DNA of 64,000 nucleotides, from positions 13,501 to 77,500 of the forward strand of contig UQQM01000006.1 of the NCBI GenBank assembly GCA_900543205.1, written 5' to 3'. The translations under genes and the position numbers were made by a program. Below are positions 46,718-54,313 of this stretch, piece after piece (the stretch's first letter is position 1; every line of letters begins with the position of its first letter). The DNA comes from an uncultured Bacteroides sp. Its GTDB lineage: Bacteria; Bacteroidota; Bacteroidia; Bacteroidales; UBA932. The notes beneath the pieces are model-generated. The model was not told where the DNA came from and ran no database searches. It was given only the letters and a program-made list of their open reading frames with translations.

Positions 46718-46748
46718 CTTGGATTTCTAAAATTATTTGCTAGTTTTG
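46718..46748 (+). promoter_or_regulatory. Candidate promoter inside the invertible segment, facing right
   Basis: TAGTTTTG (46741-46748) matches TAnnTTTG exactly. A CTTG/TTGG sequence about 18-19 bp upstream could serve as a -33 element. It points at the right-arm susC, whose ATG is 93 bp further. The rest of 46607-46740 is AT-rich, with no other gene seen. Confidence 0.55.
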
Positions 46749-46762
46749 CGAGAAATTTGCTT

Positions 46763-46795
46763 ATGAAAACGCCCATTAAAATGGGCAGATTCTGA
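46763..46795 (+). other. Ten-codon leader ORF overlapping a hairpin, before right susC
   Basis: ATG to TGA encodes MKTPIKMGRF. It contains a perfect hairpin (GCCCAT, 46771-46776 with 46781-46786) whose minus-strand reading is followed by GTTTTC, so it is also an inward-facing terminator-like element. The left leader has the matching GAAAACGCCC and hairpin but no ATG. Whether the peptide is made is unknown. Confidence 0.35.
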
Positions 46796-46798
46796 CGA

Positions 46799-46854
46799 AA
46801 CGTGTAGTTAGTATATAATGTTCAATTAAAGTAAGTGCTTATGAAAAAAGCGAA
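46799..46854. repeat. Right 56-bp inverted repeat (susC leader and start codon)
   Basis: Partner of 45854-45909 in opposite orientation, 55 of 56 identical. It covers the right susC leader, ATG (46841) and first codons, including the palindromic TAAGTGCTTA (46832-46841). The 889 bp between the repeats hold the invertase gene and the rightward promoter candidate. Confidence 0.95.
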
Positions 46855-49800
46855 ACTGTTTCTTACCGCCCTTTCGGCATTGCTGGCGGTCGGCGTTTCT
46901 GCGCAGAACATCACTGTGACCGGAAACGTGACCGACGCATCCACGGGCGAAGGTATTCCGTTCGCATCCGTCATTGTCAAGGGCACGACCCAGGGAGTCG
47001 CAGCCGACGCCGACGGCTATTATGCCATCGAGACACCCGCAGACGGAGCATTGGAGTTCAGCTCCATCGGCTACATGACGCAGGAGATTGCCGTGGAGGG
47101 CAAGACCTTCGTGAACGCCGAGCTTGAACCCGACAACGAATTCATCGACGAGACCATCGTCGTGGCCTACGGAGTACAGAAAAAGTCCTCCTTCGTGGGA
47201 GCCGCCGAGCAGATCAGCGGAGAAAAACTTCAGAACATGAGTTCTTCCAACATCTCCAAGTCACTTGAAGGTGCCGTAGCAGGACTCCAGACCTCAAGCT
47301 CATCCGGCACCCCCGGTTCTTCGGCCAACATAATCATCCGAGGCCTCGGCTCCGTGTCCGCATCGCAGTCACCTCTGCTCGTAGTTGACGGCGTACCTTA
47401 CGAGGGCAGCCTCAACTCCATCGCCTCCAACGACATCGAGTCAATAACCGTGCTCAAGGACGCGGCAGCCAACTCCATGTACGGAGCGCGCGGTTCCAAC
47501 GGCGTGATCATCATAACCACCAAGAGGGGAACCTCCGACCGCGTCAGCGTCACCTTCGACGCCAAGGTCGGCGTCAACTCGCGAGGCGTGCCCGCATACG
47601 ACGTGATCACCAATCCCGGCGACTACTACGAGATGACCTGGGAGTCCATCAGGAACGCCGTCTACTACGGCGGACAGATGTCTCTCGGACAGGCCAACGC
47701 ATACGCTTCGGGAGCCCTGATCCGCGACTATCTGCGCTATAACGTATACAAGGGCATAAGCGACACCGAGCTCATCGACCCGACCACCGGGAAGCTCAAC
47801 CCCTACGCCTACGACCTCAAGTGGACCGACAACTGGAACGAGGACGTGTTCCGCAACGGAGTGCGTCAGGAGTACACCGTGACCGCCAGCGGCGGAAACG
47901 ACAACACCCAGGCATATCTGTCGATTTCGACTCTCGACGACGAGGGCTACGTTCCCTCCTCCGGATTCAACCGTATATCCGTGCGCGGAAAAATCGACCA
48001 GACCATAGGCAAGTACATCAACGTGGGCCTGAACCTGGCGTACTCCAACACCACCCAGAACCTCTACAACTCGTCAGAGGGCAGCGGCAGCTACTCCAAC
48101 CTGTTCTATTTCGGACAGAACATAGCGCCCATCTATCCTATCTACCAGTATGACCTGGAGACCGGCGAAAAACTCTACGACAACAACGGAGGAGACCTCT
48201 ACGACTGGGGTGAGAACCGTCCCTACGGCCAGCTCTCCAACCCTTACGGCCAGCTCATGACCTCCAAGAACGAGGTGATTTCCGACAACATCTCTTCAAG
48301 AGGATACATCAACATCCAGATTCTCAAGGACCTCAAGTTCACCGCCAACGTGGCCTACGACGTCTTCCTCGACAAGTACGACTACTACACCACCCCTGTG
48401 GGAGGTGACGCCGAGACTGTGAACGGACGCGGAAGGCAGCAGACCAACCGCCACTCGGCGCTGAACGCCAACCAGCTGCTGAACTATACCCCCACCTTCG
48501 GAGACCACAGCCTCAACATCCTGCTCGGTCACGAGACCAAGAGCGATGTCAGCTATGTGCTGAGCGGACAGATGACCAACTTCGTCGACCCCAACAACTC
48601 CGACTTCTCCAACGCCGTGGTATACCAGAACCTGACATCCAACACTTCCGAGTATTTCCTTCAGGGAATCTTCGGGCGCGCCGAATACAACTATGCCAAC
48701 AAGTACTACCTGTCGGCCTCCTACCGTATGGACGCGTCCTCAAGGTTTGCACCCGACAAGAGATGGGGTGACTTCTGGTCAGTGGGCGCCTCCTGGAACG
48801 CAAAGCAGGAGAACTTCCTGATCGGAGTGGGCTGGCTCGACGCCCTCAGGATCAAGGCCAGCTACGGAACCCAGGGCAACGACAACATAGGCGTGACCAA
48901 GGTATACGAGGACCTCTACACCATCAACAGGATTGACGGCGAGGCCTCCATCGTGAAAGTGTTCCGCGCCGCTCCGGACGTGACATGGGAGAAGTCCGAC
49001 AACTTCAACGCCGGCTTCGAGGCAAGGCTGTTCGACAGGCTCTCAATCAACGCCGACTTCTTCATCAAGGAGACCAAGGACATGATCTACTACCGTCCCC
49101 TCTCCCCCAGCCAGGGCGACCCCGCCACGCAGCTGGTCAACGACATGGACATGAAGAACACCGGTGTCGAGTTTGAAATCAGCGCCGACCTCATCAAGAC
49201 TCCGAACGTGCTCTGGACCGTGAGCGTGAACGGCACCCACTACAAGAACGAAATCACCAAACTGCCTTCCGACCAGCCTCAGGACGGCTACAACAGCGGA
49301 ACCTACTGGAGGGAGCTCGGCGGTTCGCTCTATGACTTCTATCTTCCCGAGTTCGCAGGAGTCGATTCCTCAACCGGAGAGGCTCTGTACAATGTCTACA
49401 CGGAGAGCGGCAATAAGGGCGAACTCACCGGAACCACCACTTCTGCCACCAACGCGACCAACAGGGCCACGGGCAAGAGCGCAATTCCTGACATCTACGG
49501 AGGATTCAGCACCTTCCTGTCCGTCTACGGCTTCGATTTCAGCGCCGCATTCGCATATCAGCTCGGAGGCTGGACCCTCGATTCCAACTACGCATCCCTG
49601 ATGGGAGGCGGCACCGCCGGCACGAACTGGCACAAGGACATCTACGACAGGTGGACTCCCCAGAACACCGACAGCCAGATACCGAGGCTCGACAACGGCA
49701 ACCTCAACGCCAACCAGACCTCGACCCGCTTCCTCACCAGGGCTTCCTACCTGAGCCTCAGGAATCTGACCATCGGCTACACCTTCCCCAAGAGAATCGC

Positions 49801-49966
49801 CGAGAAGATTGCCATGCAGAACCTCAGGATCTTCCTGACCGGAGACAACCTCTGGTACATCTCCGCGAGAAAGGGACTTGACGTCCGCCAGTCGTTCAGC
49901 GGAGAGACCGGATTCACCTACTCCGCACTCAGGACTGTCTCTGCCGGAATTTCCCTCACCTTTTAA
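46841..49966 (+). CDS. SusC-family TonB-dependent transporter (right arm)
   Basis: 1041 aa from the ATG at 46841 (MKKAKLFLTAL); a GTG two codons up is possible. The signal peptide ends GVSAQ. Carboxypeptidase-like domain, plug (SSFVGAAEQISGEKL to GVIIITTKRGT) and a full barrel ending GISLTF follow. It is homologous to the left-arm SusC, but beyond the first dozen codons the two proteins differ at many positions. The next gene, its SusD partner, starts within 20 bp. The promoter candidate at 46741 faces this gene, so in this orientation the right operon is the likelier one to be on. Confidence 0.94.
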   Translation: MKKAKLFLTALSALLAVGVSAQNITVTGNVTDASTGEGIPFASVIVKGTTQGVAADADGYYAIETPADGALEFSSIGYMTQEIAVEGKTFVNAELEPDNEFIDETIVVAYGVQKKSSFVGAAEQISGEKLQNMSSSNISKSLEGAVAGLQTSSSSGTPGSSANIIIRGLGSVSASQSPLLVVDGVPYEGSLNSIASNDIESITVLKDAAANSMYGARGSNGVIIITTKRGTSDRVSVTFDAKVGVNSRGVPAYDVITNPGDYYEMTWESIRNAVYYGGQMSLGQANAYASGALIRDYLRYNVYKGISDTELIDPTTGKLNPYAYDLKWTDNWNEDVFRNGVRQEYTVTASGGNDNTQAYLSISTLDDEGYVPSSGFNRISVRGKIDQTIGKYINVGLNLAYSNTTQNLYNSSEGSGSYSNLFYFGQNIAPIYPIYQYDLETGEKLYDNNGGDLYDWGENRPYGQLSNPYGQLMTSKNEVISDNISSRGYINIQILKDLKFTANVAYDVFLDKYDYYTTPVGGDAETVNGRGRQQTNRHSALNANQLLNYTPTFGDHSLNILLGHETKSDVSYVLSGQMTNFVDPNNSDFSNAVVYQNLTSNTSEYFLQGIFGRAEYNYANKYYLSASYRMDASSRFAPDKRWGDFWSVGASWNAKQENFLIGVGWLDALRIKASYGTQGNDNIGVTKVYEDLYTINRIDGEASIVKVFRAAPDVTWEKSDNFNAGFEARLFDRLSINADFFIKETKDMIYYRPLSPSQGDPATQLVNDMDMKNTGVEFEISADLIKTPNVLWTVSVNGTHYKNEITKLPSDQPQDGYNSGTYWRELGGSLYDFYLPEFAGVDSSTGEALYNVYTESGNKGELTGTTTSATNATNRATGKSAIPDIYGGFSTFLSVYGFDFSAAFAYQLGGWTLDSNYASLMGGGTAGTNWHKDIYDRWTPQNTDSQIPRLDNGNLNANQTSTRFLTRASYLSLRNLTIGYTFPKRIAEKIAMQNLRIFLTGDNLWYISARKGLDVRQSFSGETGFTYSALRTVSAGISLTF

Positions 49967-49984
49967 TTGATGGAGACGAAAACG

Positions 49985-51523
49985 ATGAAAACAATGAAAA
50001 AATACCTCATAGTGCTTGTCGCGGGCCTGTTGGCAACGGTAGTGTCCTGCGAAAAGAACTTCGATGTGAAATACAGCGGATACCTCACAGGCTCCAGCGC
50101 CTCGCAGATGGTTTCCGAGGACCCTTCCTTCCTGAGCTCCTACGTACAGGGTCTCTACTCCTGGATGATCACTCCCGGCATCGCCTACGACGGACACGAT
50201 GACTTCGGCTATCTGTCCTGCCTGATGATTTCCGACTTCATGGGTCAGGACGTCGTCCTGGAAGGCTCGCAGAACTGGGGAGCCTTCGACTACCAGTTCA
50301 CCTACGGAGGAGCCATCTACGTGCGCGTATACCAGTACTGGAGCGAGTTCTTCACGCTGATCAACAACTCCAACGCGATCATCGACTTCTTCGTGGCCGA
50401 CCAGGATCCCACCGACGCCACCTCAAGGGGCTATCTCGGACAGGCCTACGCCGCAAGGGCCCTGGCATACATGAACCTGGTCCTGTATTTCCAGGACCCC
50501 GTGACAGGCACGACCCCCAACGCCGTGCTCAGGACCGACGCCCCGACCATACCTCTCGTGTATGCGTCCAGGGACGGCATAGATCCTGACCTCGTGGCCG
50601 AAAGGCAGGGCCGCGTGCCGATGAACATCGTGATGGAGCACATCGAGTACAACATCGAGCAGGCGCTCAAGTTCCTCGACGGCTACACCAGGACCTCGAA
50701 GAACGAAATCGACTACTCGGTGGCCCAGGGCATCGCCGCAAGGTACTATCTCTTCACCCAGCAGTGGGACAAGGCTGTCGAGGCCGCGCACGCCGCGCGT
50801 CAGGGCTACACCCTGATGGACCAGAGCAGGCTCATGGCCGGCTTCATGGACGTGGATGACCCCGAAGTGATGTGGGGCTTCAACGAGACCACCGAGACCC
50901 AGACCACCTACGCCTCCTTCTTCTCCCACATGTCGAACGACTCCCCGGGCTATGCCGGACTCGACCAGCCTTCCAAGCTGATCGACAGGAGTCTCTATGA
51001 GCAGATTCCCAACTCCGACTGGCGCAAGGCCCTGTTCAACGGCCCCGACGGCGACCCGGACGCCGACCCTTCGCTCCCCGGCTCCGCAAGGCCCTATGCG
51101 GCGAGGAAGTTCGGTTTCGCCGACCAGTGGCTCCAGGACTACATCTACATGAGGGCCGCCGAGATGTACCTCATCGAGGCTGAAGGCTACGCCAGAATGG
51201 GCGACACCGGAAACGCCACCAGCGTGCTCAAGGAACTCATGACGTACAGGAATCCCGCATGGAGCGGCACCGCCGACGTCGACGAGATACTCCTCCAGAG
51301 GCGCATCGAACTCTGGGGCGAGGGAGTCTCCTACTTCGACCTGCGCAGGAACGGACTCGGAATCGAGCGTACCTATTCCGGAACCAACCATCCCGTATGG
51401 GGCAGAATCGACGTGCCCGCGCATGACCCCCTCTGGAACTTCCAGATTCCTCAGACCGAAATCGACAACAACGACTTCATAGGGGAAGAGGATCAGAACG
51501 AGCACACCGGAGAACCGTCATAA
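49985..51523 (+). CDS. SusD/RagB-family lipoprotein (right arm)
   Basis: 512 aa from ATG 49985 (MKTMKKYLIVL); ATG 49970 is an alternative five codons up. Lipobox TVVSC. The SusD core (YLGQAYAARALAYMNLVLYF) and C-terminal motif (YIYMRAAEMYLIEAEGYARM; LQRRIELWGEGVSYFDLRRN) are intact. It is the second gene of the right operon, coupled to its SusC. Confidence 0.93.
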   Translation: MKTMKKYLIVLVAGLLATVVSCEKNFDVKYSGYLTGSSASQMVSEDPSFLSSYVQGLYSWMITPGIAYDGHDDFGYLSCLMISDFMGQDVVLEGSQNWGAFDYQFTYGGAIYVRVYQYWSEFFTLINNSNAIIDFFVADQDPTDATSRGYLGQAYAARALAYMNLVLYFQDPVTGTTPNAVLRTDAPTIPLVYASRDGIDPDLVAERQGRVPMNIVMEHIEYNIEQALKFLDGYTRTSKNEIDYSVAQGIAARYYLFTQQWDKAVEAAHAARQGYTLMDQSRLMAGFMDVDDPEVMWGFNETTETQTTYASFFSHMSNDSPGYAGLDQPSKLIDRSLYEQIPNSDWRKALFNGPDGDPDADPSLPGSARPYAARKFGFADQWLQDYIYMRAAEMYLIEAEGYARMGDTGNATSVLKELMTYRNPAWSGTADVDEILLQRRIELWGEGVSYFDLRRNGLGIERTYSGTNHPVWGRIDVPAHDPLWNFQIPQTEIDNNDFIGEEDQNEHTGEPS

Positions 51524-51545
51524 CAACAATTAACATAAGAGAACA

Positions 51546-52424
51546 ATGAAAAGAATCATAGCATACATAGCTCTTCCCGCCCTGATATTCACGGCCTGCA
51601 ACAAGGTGCTTGAGCTGGACGAGGTGGAGGCCGGCTTCGCCGAGAGGGGAGCCCTGCCCGAAGTGTCCATCGACCCTTCGACCATCGTGGTGGACGAGTA
51701 CGCCCAGACCGTCACTCTTGACGTGACCTTCGGCGGAGTGACCGCAGACATGGACAGCCTGGAGCTCGGACTTCTGTCCGGTCAGGACGCAGGATTCACC
51801 GAATCATCCGTGACCCTGCTCGAGGAGCCCGCCAACGGAACCTACAGGATGACCGTCCATGTAGCGGCCGGCGCCACGAACTACGTGAAGGCAATGGCGG
51901 CGACCACCGACGGCGCCGTATATTCCGAGAGAATCACCGTGGACGTGCCCGACATCCCCTGGTACTACAAGATTGCCGCACAGTATGTGGGAACCTACGA
52001 GCCTGACTCCAACACCGCCTCACAGGGCGCAACCGCATACGAGAACCATGTCGTGAAGGTCGAGCTGTCCGATGACCTCTCCACCGTCACCTTCTACGAC
52101 ATCGACCCCTATGTTCAGGAAAAAGCAGGCACAAGCTATGTTTCCGGACGCATGAACTACATCACCGGAGAACTTGACCTCGATGCGAGGACCGTGACCT
52201 TCACCGTGACGGGATACGGCGCCGACATCAACGCCAGCCCCTATCTGCTGTCGCCCATTTCAGACTACAGCTCCGACGGATACGGACTCGCGCAGTCTCT
52301 CGTCTTCACCTTCAGCGAGGATGCGAGCGAGATTCAGCTGCCCTGGATCGCCCTGTTCGACAACGAGGCCGGCAACCTGCCCTTCGTATATTCAGAGAAC
52401 GGCATAACACTTTCAGCAAACTAG
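51546..52424 (+). CDS. Surface lipoprotein of unknown fold (right arm, SusE-position)
   Basis: 292 aa. Lipobox FTAC. A beta-sandwich N-terminal half (DEYAQTVTLDVTFGG, then YVKAMAATTDGAVYSERITV) is fibronectin- or SusE-like. The C-terminal half (VGTYEPDSNTASQG onward) is unrecognised. It lies 22 bp after susD and 8 bp before the next lipoprotein. It is the same length as the left-arm Calx-beta lipoprotein in the corresponding place. Confidence 0.78.
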   Translation: MKRIIAYIALPALIFTACNKVLELDEVEAGFAERGALPEVSIDPSTIVVDEYAQTVTLDVTFGGVTADMDSLELGLLSGQDAGFTESSVTLLEEPANGTYRMTVHVAAGATNYVKAMAATTDGAVYSERITVDVPDIPWYYKIAAQYVGTYEPDSNTASQGATAYENHVVKVELSDDLSTVTFYDIDPYVQEKAGTSYVSGRMNYITGELDLDARTVTFTVTGYGADINASPYLLSPISDYSSDGYGLAQSLVFTFSEDASEIQLPWIALFDNEAGNLPFVYSENGITLSAN

Positions 52425-52432
52425 TTTAGGAC

Positions 52433-54208
52433 ATGAATACATCGATCAAATCCCTTCTTATGTCGGCCTCACTTCTGGCCCTGGCCCTCACGGCCTGCCA
52501 GAAGCCCGAGGAACCGCGTCCGGAGAAGCCCGAAATTGACCAGAGCACCATCGTGTTCGAAGTCAAGGCCAGCGCCCTGGATGTTGACGGGGCCACCGTG
52601 ACCGTGACCCACAACGGAACCGACAACGAGACCTATTACGGATTCTACTATACCGACCTCGAGACTCCGGTGACCAACGCCATCAACAGGGCCGTGTCAT
52701 CCTTCACCGAAGCCGGCACCGACATCAGCGGCGTGGTGACCACCGGAACCACCCACATCACGATATTGAACGGCCTCGAGCCCCTGACCACCTACAGATA
52801 TGTGGTATTCGGGCTCAATGAGGACGCCTCAATTTACGGCACCCCCGCATCCGTCGACTTCACCACCCTCAAGGGAGCCGTGGAGTTCGGAGTGAGCGTG
52901 TCCGGAATCACCCAGACGAGCGCCAACGCCAGCGTGACCAGCACCGGTGACAACACCGACACCTGGTACTGCTTCGCCACCACCGACCTCACGTCCCCTC
53001 TCGAGGACGTCGTGAACGCCGAAGTGGAGAAGCTCGGCTCCAACCTGTCTTCAGTGCTCAAGGACGGCAATGACATGGTCCAGCTCAGCGGACTCAGCGC
53101 CGGCACCTCCTACAGGGCCGTCGTGACCGGTCTCAAGAGCGACGGAACGACCTACGGCACCCCCGTGGTCGCCAGCTTCAGGACCAGCGCTCCTGACGTG
53201 GACTATGTCGAGAATCCCAACTGGACCGTCACCTACGCCGGCAAGGGCAGCTATCAGGGCTCTCCCGCCGACCTTATCAGCGTGACCGTTTCCGGCGGCA
53301 GCGACACCTACACGACCGGAGTCATCACCGTCGAGCAATTCCAGCAGTATGGAATCAAGGACTTCGTGGAGAGCATGGTCGCCAGCTATCAGGAGATGCT
53401 GGACCTTTACAACGCGATGGGCATGAACCTGACCTGGGCTGACATCCTCTACACCGGAACCGAGGAGGAGATGCCTTACGATGTGCTCGATTCGTCCGTA
53501 GAGTGGTATGCTGTTGCATTCGGAGTCGACCTTGACGGCAATCCCACCGGACTCTACTCAATCTCCGAGCCCTTCACCCCCGAGGAGCTTGAGGCTTCCG
53601 ACGCCTACAACAAGTGGCTCGGCACATGGACCGTGACCGGTTCCGACGGCACGGAGAATGTCCTTGAAGTGTCAGCCCTCTCCCCCGACGTGTCATACGT
53701 CGTGAGAGGATGGCAGTTCGGCGACTACTCCGAGGACTGGCCCGGAATCACAGCCAGCTTCAACGCCGACGGCTCGATCTCATTCATGTCGGAGGAATAC
53801 GGCTCCTATGACACCGGCGATTACGGAGTCGGCACTCTCGGCTGCTTCGGAATTGTCGAGGTACAGGGCCAGACCAGCCCCGTATCAGGAGACAGCTATC
53901 CTATGTGCACCGCTACTCTGACGGGCGACAACACCGCCGAGGCGGTGGGAGAGGAAATCACACTCTCCAACAACAACACCTACGAAATCGTGGGCATGGA
54001 GTACATAGTGCTTCTCTCCGGACAATACGACGGATATGTCCTGAGTTTTGAAGGGGATATTCCCACATTCCCTCTGTCCATGACCAAGGAGGCTTCTTCC
54101 GCTGCGGCCAGGACCGTAAGGATGGAATACCTCCAGGCTTCAGCCGGAGTGCAGAGCCCTCTCAAGATTGCCGCAGGAACCACCAGCCTCGTAAAGATGG
54201 CCGAGTAA
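52433..54208 (+). CDS. Surface lipoprotein with fibronectin-III-like repeats (right arm only)
   Basis: 591 aa. Lipobox LTAC. At least two fibronectin-III-like repeats (about residues 35-145 and 145-250) share a pattern ending ILNGLEPLTTYRYVVFGL and QLSGLSAGTSYRAVVTGL. A beta-rich C-terminal part of unknown family follows. It is Thr/Ser/Asp-rich, as expected of an exposed protein. The left arm has no equivalent. Likely role is binding of substrate at the surface, inferred from position. Confidence 0.78.
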   Translation: MNTSIKSLLMSASLLALALTACQKPEEPRPEKPEIDQSTIVFEVKASALDVDGATVTVTHNGTDNETYYGFYYTDLETPVTNAINRAVSSFTEAGTDISGVVTTGTTHITILNGLEPLTTYRYVVFGLNEDASIYGTPASVDFTTLKGAVEFGVSVSGITQTSANASVTSTGDNTDTWYCFATTDLTSPLEDVVNAEVEKLGSNLSSVLKDGNDMVQLSGLSAGTSYRAVVTGLKSDGTTYGTPVVASFRTSAPDVDYVENPNWTVTYAGKGSYQGSPADLISVTVSGGSDTYTTGVITVEQFQQYGIKDFVESMVASYQEMLDLYNAMGMNLTWADILYTGTEEEMPYDVLDSSVEWYAVAFGVDLDGNPTGLYSISEPFTPEELEASDAYNKWLGTWTVTGSDGTENVLEVSALSPDVSYVVRGWQFGDYSEDWPGITASFNADGSISFMSEEYGSYDTGDYGVGTLGCFGIVEVQGQTSPVSGDSYPMCTATLTGDNTAEAVGEEITLSNNNTYEIVGMEYIVLLSGQYDGYVLSFEGDIPTFPLSMTKEASSAAARTVRMEYLQASAGVQSPLKIAAGTTSLVKMAE

Positions 54209-54248
54209 TATGGATACAGAACCAGGCGTCGCCTGAAAATATGTTTGG

Positions 54249-54289
54249 ATGAGGGTGGCAGGCCTGCCTTGCGGCGGGGCCACCCTCAT
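54249..54289 (+). terminator. Hairpin between right susCD-lipoprotein unit and subtilase
   Basis: Eleven-bp perfect arms (ATGAGGGTGGC, 54249-54259 with 54279-54289) are followed by TGGATTTGT. It probably ends or attenuates the upstream operon. TGGATTTG (54290-54297) is one base off the -7 consensus and may start the subtilase unit. Confidence 0.55.
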
Positions 54290-54313
54290 TGGATTTGTCA
54301 ACATCCCAATATC

